From Cephalopachus bancanus (Eukaryota; Chordata; Mammalia; Primates; Tarsiidae): DNA of 64,000 bases. The notes beneath the pieces are model-generated. The model did not search any database. It saw only the letters and a program-made list of their open reading frames with translations, and was not told the origin of the DNA. The stretch covers positions 682,001-746,000 of the forward strand of contig JAPVLO010000574.1 in NCBI GenBank assembly GCA_027257055.1, given 5' to 3'. How positions within the stretch are numbered: the first letter of the stretch is position 1; every line of letters begins with the position of its first letter. Both the position numbers and the translations under genes were made by a program. Of the stretch, positions 1-11,035 are shown one piece after another.

Positions 1-172
1 GTTCTCAAGTTTGTCTCTATATTAGTGGATATAGTCGTCTCTGATAATCTTTTGTATTACTTTGGGGTCAGTTGTGACTTGATCTTTTGCATTTCTGACT
101 CTGTTTATTTAGGCTTTTTCTCTCTTTATCTCAGTCAATCTAGCTAGGGAACTCTCAATCTTGTTTATCCGT

Positions 173-1205
173 TCAAAGAACCATCTTTTTGTTTACATGA
201 TTTTTTTTTGTATTTTTGTCTATGTCCCAAATATGGGCTTTTATTTTAGTAATCTGGATTATTATGCTGAAGTTAGGTTTTTGGTGGTCTTGTTTTTCCA
301 GCTCCCTTAGGTAATTTGTTAGGCTGTTAATTTGTGATCTTTCCATTTTCTCCATGTGTGTTTGTAGAGATATGAATTCCCCTCTTAGTACTGATTTCAT
401 GGCATTCCAGAGGTTTTGGTAAGGTATTTCTTCATTTTCGTTTATTTCCAGGAAACTTTTAATCTCTGTTTTGATTTCCATGTTGAACCAGGAGTTGCTT
501 AGCATCATGCAGTTAAGTGTCCATGTCTTTGTGGGTTTTGGGGGAACTTTGTTGGTGTCCATGTTTATTTTTCTTCCACTGTGGTCTGAGAAGGTACATT
601 GTAGAATTTCAATCTTATGAAATTTGTTTATGCTTGATTTATGGCCGAGGATGTGGTCAATCTTAGAGTACATTTCATGTGATTATGAGTAAAATGTGTA
701 TTCCATGGTTATTGGGTGGAGTGTTTTGTAGGTATTGATTAAGTCCATTTGGTCAAGTGTCACTTTGAGGTTCTGGATCTCCTTGTTGATTTATTTTCTT
801 GATGATAAGTGTAGGGTTTGAGTGGGATATTCAAGTCCCCAGCTATGATAGTGTTAGAGTCAATAGCTTTTTAAAATTTACCTAGAGTCTGCTTGATGAA
901 AGTTGGTGCTCCTATGTTGGGTGCATATATGTTTAGGATGGATATTTCTTGTTGATGGATTGAATCTTTTATCATTATGTAGTAACGTTCCATATCACTT
1001 TAATTTTTGAAAGCTTAAAGGATATTTTGTCTGATATTAATACCGTGATTCCTGCTTTCTTTTGTGTTCTGTTCGTCTGAAACTTTGTTTTCCATCCTCT
1101 TACTTTGAATCTATGAGTGTCCTTTCTGGCGAGATGAGTCTCTTGGAGACAATATATCGTTGCCTCATGAAATTTCATCCATTTTGCCATTTTATGTTTT
1201 TTCAA
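173..1205 (-). pseudogene. L1 ORF2 endonuclease domain, broken
   Basis: Two open stretches on the minus strand carry the apurinic-endonuclease-like N-terminal domain of L1 ORF2p, which nicks target DNA to start reverse transcription. The upstream stretch (975-1205) has the YCLQETHL motif and the KVRGWK block. The downstream stretch (173-673) begins inside the SKIDHILGHKSSI motif and runs into the linker (RELEKQDHQKPN). The region between (674-974) has lost its frame. Nothing indicates current function. The ORF2 family identity is secure from these motifs. Confidence 0.85.
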
Positions 1206-1630
1206 TGGTGCATTAATCCACTCAAATTCAGGCTAATTATTGAAGTGTGAGAGTTTATCCCTGTCATGAGTTTCTTATAGAGTTTGTTGTTGTTGTTGCT
1301 GTTTGTTGTCTTTCTTTTGATATTTGGGTTGATTCATGTGTGTTTTCAATCTTTTTCTTGCATTTTTGTGCTGGGCGTTGTCATTTTTTTTCCCTTTCTT
1401 CTGTGTTTAATATTTTCTTAAGTGTTTCTTGTAGAGCTGGTCTAGAGGCAGCATAAGTTCTTAGGCATTGAATGTCTGGGAAAGATTTTAATTCTCCAAC
1501 ACTGATGAAACTTAGTTTAACTGGGTGGGTAATTCTTGGTTGAAATTGTATACCTTTGAGAACTTTGAAGATTGGGCTCCAAGCTCTCCTAGCCTGAAGT
1601 GTTTCTGTAGATAAATCTGCTGGTATTCTT

Positions 1631-1993
1631 TTTTTCTAAGTTTCTATTTTTTTATTATAAAGATGTGGGGTACAATTCAGGGTGAGGTATACAAACGTTG
1701 ATTATGTAGTTACCCTTGCTGATGAAGTATGTGCCTCCTTCCCCTAGCAGTTTCCCTCAACTGTCAATCCCACCTTCCCTCCCCTGACAGTTTCCCATGA
1801 CTGCCAATCCCTTTCTTATAGTATTATACTTGATCAAGGTCCACTTTTGAGTGAGTACATTTGGCACTCTGTTCTTTGTTTCTGCGATAGATCACTGAGT
1901 ATAATCAACTCTAAATCCTTCCAAGATGCTGTAAAGTCCATATGCTTGTCCTTCTTTGTGGCTGCATAATATTCCATTGTGTATATTCTAATT
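1631..1993 (-). mobile_element. Nested 5'-truncated L1 3' end inside ORF1 of copy A
   Basis: A T-rich run (the A-tail in antisense) is followed by the L1 3' UTR of the type seen repeatedly in this window (GTGGGGTACAATTCAGG) and then the last ORF2 codons (MEYYAATKKDKHMDF on the minus strand). ORF1 sequence of the host L1 flanks it on both sides: the left flank ends GGTATTCT and the right resumes at TATTCTAATTGG, giving a short target duplication TATTCT. The insertion is about 360 bp and postdates copy A. Confidence 0.8.
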
Positions 1994-2403
1994 GGTCTTC
2001 CCTGGTAGGTAGTCTGACCTTTTTCCCTTGTTGCCTTTAGGATTTTTTTTATACCTACTTTGTGTAGGCATATTAGTATGTGTCTAGGAGTTGGTCTTCT
2101 CATTTGTTGTCTCACAGGGGTTCTCTGAATCCCTTGTTTTTGAATGGTTGTGTTACTGATGAGATGAGGGAAGTTTTCTTGGATAATCTCACGGAATGTT
2201 TGTTCCAGGATGGTCTCTGTGTCTCTTTCTGCCTCAGGAAGTCCAGTTATTCTTAGGTTCAGCCTTTTGAAATAATCGCTCATCTCGTAAAGGTTTTGTT
2301 CTGTCTTTTTAAGCTTCTTTTCTATGTTTTTGACTGGGTTAGTCCATATTTTGGTTTTCAAGTTCTGATATTCTTTCTTCTGTTTACTAATTCTGCTTTC
2401 CAT
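1834..2403 (-). pseudogene. Chimeric open frame: L1 ORF1 fragment joined to L1 ORF2 C-terminal end
   Basis: A 189-codon minus-strand frame. Its first roughly 135 residues look like L1 ORF1p: a lysine/glutamate-rich coiled coil, then KRLNLRITGLPE and a stretch around EIIQENFP, the central RNA-binding part. Near residue 138 it crosses into the nested L1 tail and continues as ORF2p C-terminal sequence (TMEYYAATKKDKHMDF to YSLKSGP). The nested insertion created the in-frame join. The ORF1 N-terminal region and CTD are incomplete and no promoter is evident, so I call it a pseudogene product of nesting. Confidence 0.75.
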
Positions 2404-2594
2404 GCTTATCAGTTGGTTATTTCATTCACTGTATTCTTTACTGCTGTTATCTCCGTTATCAACTCCTTTATTCTTTCTTTTTGTCTCTCCTAAATTCTAT
2501 TTATTCTATTAATGTCTTGATATCTGGGTTTGTGATTTGAGACCAGTCATTCAGTGGGCTCTTCATTGCTTGCATTCTGAAATCTGTATTCTCG

Positions 2595-2619
2595 GTGTCT
2601 GACCTCCCAGGTCAGACAC
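2595..2619. repeat. Perfect 11-bp inverted repeat with 3-nt loop
   Basis: GTGTCTGACCT at 2595-2605, CCC spacer, then the exact reverse complement at 2609-2619. It lies where L1 copy A passes from ORF1 into its 5' region. A transcript of either strand could form a stable hairpin. Function unknown; it may simply be part of this L1 subfamily's sequence. Confidence 0.9.
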
Positions 2620-3648
2620 CCACATTCTTCTTTTGGTTTTTCTTCATTTGTGTAGATTTTCCTCCCCCTCTTTTTTGTTACCTCTTCTTTAATTCTGTTG
2701 TTGAGGGATGGAGGGATAGCTTTTACTTCTGCTTGCTCAATCTCCTATTCTTTCTTATGTGGATCCTCTGGCTTTGTTCAGTTCTGAAGCTGGACTGTGG
2801 GTTGGGGGCTAAACTTTTTGCAGTTTTCAGATTTAATTGAGGGGGAAGCTGTGATTCAGAATCTATCTCCAGATCCAAGTATCTGCTGACAGGTGTGTGG
2901 ACCCCCTGGAACCCACTTCCTACTGCCTTACAATCTGTCCATGCAGTGGGAGTATAGGCTGCTCACTGAAAGCAAAATGAGGTAAGGAAAAGGAAAAGAA
3001 TGGAAAAAGGAGGGAGGCAGGGTGAAAGTAAGTTAGAGAGAAGAGTAAGAGGGCAAACGGACAGACGTACCAACTAACAAATGAAAAGAGACACAAAGAC
3101 AGAAGAGATTAAAAAAAAAACTGAGACATACAGACAATCATACAAACACACAAAGTGACAAAGACACCCCTGTTGATGTACTCTCCTTCAAAAATATCCA
3201 TACACAAGCAGGAAGTCTAAGAAAACAGCAATTAAATAACAGAAACAAAGCAAGTACAGAAAAGTAATTGAAAACAGAAAGAATGAGAGGAAAAAAACTG
3301 AAAACAAAAACAAACCAACAAACAAATACAAATGAGATAAACAAATAGACAAAAAAACAAAACTCACTCTGATGTCCTTCCTTTCAGTCTAACTTCCTTT
3401 CAGCTCTGATCTCCAGCCCCTCCCCTCTGCTCTCAGTGCAAGCTGATAGGATTGCTCTCAGCAACTCAGCATGGTCAGATGCTCCAGGCCTACTGTGGGA
3501 GGAGGGTGGATCAGAACTGGATTCACCAGGCTTGCTGCCTGTCAAGTCTGCCACTCCGATCTGATGTGTCTCTGTCCGATCCAGCGTGGGGGAATGGGAG
3601 GGGCATCTGCCTTTCCAAGTTTGATGCGATTACCTCTAGATCCCAACT
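2620..3648 (-). mobile_element. 5' untranslated/internal-promoter region of L1 copy A
   Basis: The sequence upstream of ORF1 in minus orientation has a distinct composition. Most of 2960-3360 is purine-rich on the plus strand (AAACAAACAAA-type runs), and 3420-3640 is richer in GC. No long conserved frame is present. Position and composition fit an L1 5' UTR, where an internal promoter normally resides, but I cannot place individual promoter elements. Confidence 0.6.
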
Positions 3649-3714
3649 TGTCAATTTTGTTCAATTCATTTGTCAATTTTGTTCAATTCATTTGTCAATT
3701 TTGTTCAGTTCTTT
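3649..3714. repeat. Three tandem copies of a 22-bp unit
   Basis: The unit starts TGTCAATTTTGTTCA and repeats at 3649, 3671 and 3693; the first two copies are identical and the third diverges at its end (CAGTTCTTT). It lies exactly at the junction of L1 copy A's 5' end with an older L1. The unit resembles the older L1's own sequence (TCAATTTTGTT preceding its AAGGAACCAA), so the extra copies probably arose at the insertion junction or by slippage. Confidence 0.85.
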
Positions 3715-4395
3715 TAAGGAACCAATTTTTGCAATTTTTGGTTTAACTGATCCCTTCTGTTGTTTACATTTTCTCTATTTTATTAATTTCCATGGTAATC
3801 TCTATGGTTTCTTTCTTACTACTTGCTTTGAATTTAATTTTTTAAAATTTCTAGTTACCTAAGGTGGAAAATTAGATTATTGGTTTGAGATTCTTTTTAT
3901 TTTTTAATGTACACATTTACAGCTATGGATTTCTGTCTATGGTATGTTTTAGTTAGATTCGATAACTTTTGTTTTCATTTTTATATACCTCAAAATATTT
4001 TCCAATTTCTCTTGTAGATTTATTCTTTCATCCATTGGATGTTAGTAAATTTATACATATTTGTGTGTATATTATTTTTTTCTGTAACTGATTTCAAGTT
4101 TAGTTGCATAGTGGTTGAGGAACATATTTTTTATGATATACATATATATTTTAAAATATATTGAAGATTGTTTTATGCCTTAATAGCTAGAGAATATCCC
4201 ATGTGTACTTGAATTTGTATAGTCTACTATTGTTGGGCAGAGAGTTCTATAGATTTCTGTTAAGTCTTCTTTGTTTATAGTGTTGTTCACACCTTCTCTT
4301 TCATTTTTTATCTCCTGTGTAGTTCTATCGATTATTGAAGGTAGAGTGTTGAAATAGCCAACATTTATTATTGAAACTTTATTTTAAAAATTTCC
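3715..4395 (-). mobile_element. Old diverged L1 fragment (ORF2 N-terminal half)
   Basis: Antisense L1 ORF2 landmarks remain recognisable: AAGGAACCAATTTTTG near the start, then blocks matching the endonuclease-RT linker and the endonuclease region (TTCTTTGTTTATAGTGTTG). No open frame survives. It is more diverged than the L1 to its left, consistent with being the older target of that insertion. The right boundary is approximate. Confidence 0.65.
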
Positions 4396-5108
4396 CTTCA
4401 ATTATGTCAAGTTTTCATGCCTGATTTTTAAAAATCATATAAGGTAGCTATGTAATGCATTTAAAGAATAAATAAACGAATAAATAAATATATACAAGCA
4501 TTACTGTGGCTAAAGTATATTTCTCAGGTATTTTTATTTGCCAGTTACCTGCCTGTTTCTAAGGTAGGTATTATATTGACTTTGTGAGCCCAAAGATTTC
4601 AACAGAGTCATTGATATTGGATTTTGTATGGTTGAATATACTGTAACTAACCGATATCTTCAAATAATAGCATTTAAAATCATTGTTATATCTTATAGTA
4701 GTCTGGAAAAAAGTTCCTTATATGAGTAGGAAAGACTGGGGCTGTAAGGCGGGGGTTGGAGACATAGATTTATAAATGGTTCAACCATGGTTGCTTATTC
4801 TGAGTTTAGGAAATTTTAGGATTAAATATAATTAATTCTAACAACAAGCTCAGAAAATATTACTAGTCAAGACCAGCTAAAATAAAGTTAATTAAAGATA
4901 GGTACGTTGAGAAAAGAAAAATTATAAAAATTTAAAACAAAGCTTTAAAAATATTTGCAATGTTTGGTATCTAATTTAAAAATCTGAATTTTATATATCC
5001 TATCTTTTTAAGTTGCTTGTATTTCTCACCTTACAATAATGAAACACAATGATCTGATATTTTGTGATGCTTCTAAATCCAATAGAGGTTTCATCTGTGT
5101 CAACTTAG
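4396..5108. other. AT-rich intergenic DNA without recognised feature
   Basis: No coding frame or repeat family that I can name. A short A/T-rich simple stretch (AATAAATAAATA-like) lies near 4467-4490. Confidence 0.5.
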
Positions 5109-5316
5109 AAGTGTTGTGGTGTTGGTATTCTTGGGAGATTGGTTCCAGACCTCCCACAGATACAAAATCTGTGGATACTCAAGTATCTAATATAAAATGG
5201 CATATATTTTCATGTAATCTAGGCACAACCTCCCACACTTTAAATCATCTCTGGATTAATTGTAATACTTAATACAATGTAGATAATATGTAAATGGTTG
5301 TTATACTGTAGTGTTT
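5109..5316 (-). mobile_element. MER2-type (Tigger/mariner) DNA transposon, first part
   Basis: Matches the non-autonomous MER2 element in reverse orientation: GGTATTCTTGGGAGATTGGTTCCAG near the terminal repeat, then TATAAAATGGCATA and AATCATCTCTGGATTA, ending GTTATACTGTAGTGTTT. The element is interrupted by L1 copy B at 5317 and resumes at 9308. MER2 is non-coding and was mobilised by a Tigger transposase in trans. Confidence 0.85.
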
Positions 5317-8300
5317 TTCTTTTATTTTTATTATAAAGATGTGAGGTACTTCTCAGGGTTAGGGAAATAAACATTGATCATGCAGGTGCACTTGTTGATG
5401 AGGTATGCACCTCCCTCCCCTTGCAGTTTCCCTCAACTGCCAATCCCGCCCCACCCTGACAATTCCCCACTAGTACCAATCACTTTCTTATAGCATTATA
5501 ATTGTTCAAGTTCCGTTAATGAGTGAGAACACATGGAACTCTGTACTTTATTTCTGTGATAAATCACTGAGTATGATCTACTCCAAATTCATCCAAGTTG
5601 CTGCAAAGACCATATATTTGTCTTTCTTTATGGCTGCATAATATTCCGTTGTGTATATGTACCACATTTTTTTTTAATCCAGTCCAGCTTCGATGGGCAA
5701 CACGGTTGGGTCCATGTTTTTGCTATTGTGAATAGAGCTCCAACAAGTATGCACATATCTTTTTTGCATAATGATTTGAGTTCCTCTGGGTATATTCCCA
5801 ATAGGGGAATTGCTGGGTCACATGGAAGATCAATTTCTAGTTCTTTCAGGAGTCACCACACGGTCTTCCAAAGAGGTTGTACTAGTTTGCATTCCCACCA
5901 GCAGTGTAGAAGCATTCCTTTTTCTCCACATCCTTGCCAGCATCTGTTGTTGTTTGTTTTATTAATGATGGCCATTCTTACAGGGGTTAGGTAGGATCTC
6001 AATGTGGTTTTGATTTGCATTTCTCTGATGATGAGTGAGGCTGAGCACTTTTTCACCTGTCTGTTGGCTGCCTGTATGTCTTCTTTGGAGAAGTGTCTAT
6101 TCATGTATTTTGCCTACTTTTTAAAGGGGCTGTTTGTTTTTTTCCTTTTAGCATGTTTGAGTTCCTTGTAGATACTAGATGTTAGGCCTTTGTTGGATAA
6201 ACAGTTAGCAAATATATTTTCCCATTCTGTGGGTTGTCTACCTGCTCTCTTGATGGTTTCTTTTGCTTTGCAGAAGCTTGTTAATTTGATGAGGTCCCAC
6301 TTGTCTATCTTATTTCTTAAGTTATTGGCATTTAGAGTTCTGAATAGGAATTGGTTCCCAGTTCCGATTTTCATAAGGGTGACTCCTGCGTTTTCTAGGA
6401 TTCTTATAGTTTAAGGTTTTACATTCAGGTCTTTGATCAATTTAGAGTCAATTTTTGTTTATGGTAATAGGTAGGGGTCTGGTTTCAATCTTCTGCATGT
6501 GGTCTGTTTCAATCTTCTGCATGTGCTTGGTCAGTTTTCCCAGCACCATTTACTGAATAGGTTCTCTTCTCTCCAGTGGTTGTTGTTGGAGGCTTTGTCA
6601 AAGATGGGTTGGTTGAGAAATTGAGGCTTTGCTTCCAGAATCTCTATCCTTTTCCATTGGTCTATGTGCCTGTTCTTGTACCAATACCAAGCTGTTTTGA
6701 TTAATGTAGCCTTATAGTAAAGTTTGAAGTCTAGAAGTGTGATACCTCCTGCTTTGTTTCTTTTGCTAAGGATTGTTTTAGCTATTCATGGTCATTTATG
6801 TTCCCATATGAATTTCTTTATTGTCATTTCCAGGTCTGAGAAGAATGATCTTGGTAGCTTAATGGGTATTGCATTGAATCTGTAGATTACCTTTGGTAGA
6901 ATGGACATCTTAACAATGTTGACTCTTCCTATCCATGAGCATGGAATATTATTCCATTTGTTTGTGATTTCTTTAAGCAGTGTTTTGTAATTTTCATTGT
7001 AAAAGCCTTTCACTTCTCTGGTTAGGAAGATGCTGAGGCATTTCTTTCTTTCTTTTTTGTCATGACTATTGTGAATGGGATTGTGCTTTTTATTTGGATG
7101 TCTGCCTGTTTGTTGGTGGTGTAAAGGACTGCAACTGTCTTTTGCACATTTATTTTGTACCCTGAGAATTTCCCAAAGTCCTTTATCAGTGCAAGCAGGT
7201 TTTTGACAGATTCTCTTGGATTTTCCAGGTATAGGATTATATCATCAGTAAAGAGGGATAACTTGACTTCCTCTTTTCCTATTTCAATACCCCTGATTTC
7301 CTTCTCTTGTCTAATTGCCTGAGCTAGGACCTCCAACCCAATATTGAGCAAGAGGGGTGAGAGTGGGCAGCCTTGTCTTGTTCCAGTTTTCAGGGGAAAT
7401 GATTCTAGTTTCTGTCCATTTAGCGATATGTTAGCTGTGGGCTTGTCATAGATGGCACTTACTATTTTGTGGTATGTTCCTTCTATACCAAGGTGTTTGA
7501 GGGTTTTTATCTGGAAGGGATGCTGGATTTTATCAGAAGCTTTTTCTGCATCTAATAAGATAATCATGTGGTTCTTGTTTTTACATCTGTTAATGTATTT
7601 AAAGACATTTATCATCTTGCAATTGTTGAACCAGCCCTGCATCCTGGGGATGAAGCCTACTTAGTCATGGTGGATGATATTTGAGATGTGCTTTTGGATC
7701 CAATTTGCTAGAATCTTGTTGAGGAATTTTGCATCTATGTTCATAAGGGATATTGGCCTGTAGTTCTCTTTCTTTGTTGGATCTTTACCCAGTTTGGGTA
7801 TCAGTGTGATGTTAGCTTCATAAAATTATTTGGGGAGAATTCCATCTTTCTCAACTGCCTAGAATACTTTCAACAGGATTGGTATCAGCTCTTCCTTGTA
7901 CGTTTTGTAGAATTCTGCTGGAAAGTCATCTGGTCCAGGATTTTTTTTTTTTTTTTTGTAGGTAGTTTTTGTATGACAGAGTGAATTTCCTGGGTTGTTA
8001 TTGTTCTATTTAGTGTCTCAATGTCTTCTTGTTTTAACCTGGGGATGTTTTGTGATGTCAGAAAGTCCTCCATTTCATCTGGGTTATCAAGTTTGTTTAC
8101 ATATAGGTGTGCATAGTAATCTCTAATAATCGTTTGTACTTCTTTGGGATCAGTTGTAATTTGATCTTTTGTATTTTTTTGATTGTGTTTATTTGGGTTT
8201 TTTCTCTCTTTTTCTTGGTCATTCTGGCTATGGGCCCATCAATCTTGTTAATTCTTTCAAAGAACCAACTTTTTGTTTTGTTGATGTTTTCTGATATTTT

Positions 8301-9291
8301 TGTCCTCTTTGTCCCGTATTTGGGCTCTTATTTTGGTGATATGGATCCTTCTACTAAAGTTGTGGTTTTGATGGTCTTCTCTTTCTAGTTCCCTTAGGTG
8401 ATTTGTTAGGCTCTCCACTTGTGATCTTTCCATTTTCTTGATGTGTGCTCATAGAGATATAAATTCCCCTCTTTAAACTGATATTGTGACATCCCAGAGG
8501 TTTTGGTAAGATGTTTCTTCATTTTCATTTGTTTCCAGGAATATTTCAATTTCTTCTTTGATTTCAGTTTTGACCCAGTTGTTGTTCAACATCATGCTGT
8601 TTAGTGTCCATGTCTTTGTGGGCTTTGGGGAAATGTTGTTGGCTTTGATATTTATTTTTATTCCACTGTAGTCTGAGAATGTGCATGGCAAGATTTCATC
8701 CTTATGGAATTAGTTGATGCTTGATTTATGGCCAAGGATTTGATTGATCTTGGAATATGTTCCATATGGTGATGAGTAGAATCTATATTCTGTGGTTGCT
8801 GGGTGGAATAATCTGTAAGTATCCACTAAGTCCATTTGGTCAAGTGTCAAGCTTAGGTTCTGGATTTCCTCATTTATTTTTTGCCTCACTGATCTATCTA
8901 GGGCTGTCAGTGTGGTATTTAAATCCCTTGCTATAATAGTGTTAGAGTCCATATCTTTTTTTCAGTTTATTTAGTAGTTATTTTATAAATGCTGGTGCTC
9001 CTGTGTTGGGTGCATATATGTTTAAGATGGATATTTCTTGTCAATGGATTGAACCTTTTATCATTATGTAGTGTCCTTTTGCATCTTTTTAAAATTTTTG
9101 ATAGCTTAAAGGTTGTTTTCTCTGATATTAAGATTGCAACTCCTGCCTTCTTTTGTGATTCATTTGCCTGGAAACTCATTTTCCATCCTTTAACTTTTAG
9201 TCTATGTGTGTCCCTTGTAGTGAAATGAGCCTCTTGGATGCAGCAAATAATGGGGTCATGGTTTCTTATCCAGTCCATCATTCTGTGTCTT
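5317..9291 (-). mobile_element. LINE-1 copy B, 5'-truncated, inserted in MER2
   Basis: About 3,975 bp of L1 in antisense. It starts with a T-rich tail and the 3' UTR (GTGAGGTACTTCTCAGGG), then most of ORF2 in reverse up to the N-terminal endonuclease. It is flanked by a 16-bp target duplication, TTATACTGTAGTGTTT at 5301-5316 and TTATACTGTGGTGTTT at 9292-9307 (15/16), which is also MER2 sequence. The insertion stops within the first codons of ORF2, so ORF1 and the 5' UTR were never copied. Typical product of target-primed reverse transcription. Confidence 0.93.
5853..9281 (-). pseudogene. L1 ORF2 pseudogene (endonuclease, reverse transcriptase, Cys-rich end)
   Basis: Read on the minus strand, all ORF2p parts occur in order but in different frames. 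Endonuclease: CCIQEAHF (8967-9281), TYSKINQILGHK (8710-8952) and the following 8473-8691 block. Linker: 7885-8073. Reverse transcriptase: 7022-7642, with [27 protein letters not shown] and the catalytic block written [12 protein letters not shown], where L1 normally has FADD. Thumb and C-terminal part: 6114-7013. Cysteine-rich end: 5853-6104, with spacing C-x3-C-x7-H-x4-C. Several frameshifts and stops, including one near 7662, make it non-functional. Confidence 0.9.
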
Positions 9292-9307
9292 TTATACTGT
9301 GGTGTTT

Positions 9308-9425
9308 AAGAAATAATGACAAGATAAAATGTCTGTATATGTTTAGTTTTTAGTTTTTTTTCCAAATATTTTAGATCTGGGATTGGTTGAATCTACAGAT
9401 GCAGGACTCACTGATATGCTGACTG
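9308..9425 (-). mobile_element. MER2-type DNA transposon, second part
   Basis: Continues the MER2 sequence broken at 5316: AAGAAATAATGACAAGA, then the tract leading to GGGATTGGTTGAATC and the terminal CTGACTG. Together with 5109-5316 it reconstitutes a roughly full-length MER2 of about 330 bp. Confidence 0.85.
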
Positions 9426-10879
9426 TAGTTGTGTTTGAATACATACAATAAAATATAGTGCATTTCACCTCAGATACCTCCAAATTTACAGTTAAGGCAG
9501 TTAACATTCATCATTTTGTGTATGTTTCAATTCAGCAAGCATTTATTGACTTCTGTGTATCATCATCATTTGTTAAAATTTGTGGAGTCATTAAAATATA
9601 ACATAATTTGCCTTCAAATAGAAATCTCTTTGGGGTGTCATTGGCTTACTAATCAAATTTCTGGGGTATAATTGGTAACAGTAGAATTTATAATCCTATA
9701 TGAAAGGCAAATGGAAAATTCAGAAAAGATTTATTTGAGGAGAGTTTTGACTAGGTCTTCTAGGTAGGAGACAGGGTAGAGCAGAGTATTTAAGGTTTCA
9801 TAAGAATTTTATATATGAGGCTGCAATTGTATGAGGAAGGACAGATTAGGAAATCAGAATTTGAAACCAAGAAGTATTTCTGCATATAATAATGTGAGAG
9901 TAAATTATTTTGGCCTTAAATTACATTGGATTATACAAAAGAACTTAAAGGATACTGAATGAAATAGTAAAAGCCACTTTCAAATTTCTTAAATGTATAC
10001 AGCAACTAGACTCATCTTATCACTAAAGTCAGACAATATATGAATTCTGGGGGGATAAAAGTTTTGTGATTATCTCCCACAAACTGTGGATTTCAATTAG
10101 CTTAATTTGATACAGATCGTAATACCATTTATAGGACATACTTGCAAGTCTAACTTCGTTCTCTCATGTCCATATTAATCTGTTGATGGTTTTCTTTCAG
10201 AGTGTTTTCTTTAAACTATTTGTCCACGGTTTAGAAACAACTTTTTATCAAGGTGAAGTGAATGTTGTCTTTGTTGCTTACCCTTCCTGGCCTGAGCAAT
10301 TACCAGGTTCAGGGGTGTAAAGGAAAAGAGTTAGACTTTTGATATTGAATGAAACTTTTAAAAAATATAGTTGAACAGTGACTGTTTGGAAAATATAAAA
10401 TATTTTGTGTATTGTGGAGCAGTAGACCATAATATTAATTGTTCTTCAGAGGTACAAGAGGCTAGTCCAAAAGCACAAGCAAGATATATTAGAATCTAGG
10501 GAACATTCTGGGCAGAAGAGAGAAATATGAAAAAGAGAACCAATTTCAGAGACACTTTACTGCTAAAAGTTTAAAGTTAATCCTCCTGTGAAAGAATTAA
10601 CCAGTTGTTACCCTATAGCTGGAGCTATCTCATTATTCAGGGAAGGATCTTGGTATGGTCTTTTTCACTATAGCAAGTTAGAATAAGTGAGTGGAGTGGG
10701 GTGCACAGGGTCTTTTTTTAAAATAAAGTAGTTCAAAACAAAACAAAACATATAGCATATTTTTACTCTTCTAGTTTCATCAAGATTTTTAGAATTATAT
10801 GGATTTGTCCTGAAAGCAGTTTTTACCAATGCTTGAATTCTCAATGCAGTGTATTGAGATACATTATACAAATCATAAA
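9426..10879. other. Unassigned AT-rich DNA
   Basis: No conserved frame, RNA gene or repeat that I can name with confidence. The longest open frame here has no recognisable protein character. Confidence 0.5.
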
Positions 10880-11035
10880 ATCCAACTCTTTTAATTATAC
10901 AACTTGATGAACTTTAGTATATTTACCGTATGCTGTGCATCCATCAACAAAAATAATTTTTAAAGATTTCCATCATCCCCTCCCAAAAACTTTGTGCCCA
11001 TTTATATTTACCATTTTCTTGCCAATTTTTCTCAT
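10880..11035 (-). mobile_element. Possible old L1M-type 3' end fragment
   Basis: The tract TATACAACTTGATGAACTTTAG followed by TGCATCCATCAACAA and CATCATCCCCTCCC resembles the antisense 3' end of old L1M families, which have a similar order of motifs. It is short and diverged; family assignment is tentative. Confidence 0.35.

Larger units (their letters stand above)
1..3648 (-). mobile_element. LINE-1 copy A, 5' part (ORF2 start, ORF1, 5' region), cut by window edge
   Basis: Antisense L1. Read on the minus strand from 3648 downward it gives a 5' region, an ORF1 remnant and then the start of ORF2 with its endonuclease domain; the rest of ORF2 lies beyond base 1. Recognisable translated pieces are the endonuclease block with QETHL (975-1205), the DHILGHKSSINKF block (173-673) and an ORF1-like coiled-coil/RRM stretch. 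Frameshifts and stops break both ORFs, so the copy is dead. A second L1 tail is inserted at about 1631-1993. The upstream end abuts a 22-bp triplicated sequence and then an older L1, suggesting this copy landed in that older element. Confidence 0.9.

Noticed and set aside
3649..3714. Possible CRISPR-like or satellite array
   Set aside because: Only three direct units without spacers, in eukaryotic repeat DNA.
3452..3862. 136-codon plus-strand frame
   Set aside because: Spans the L1 5' region, the 22-bp triplication and an older L1, so it cannot be one gene.
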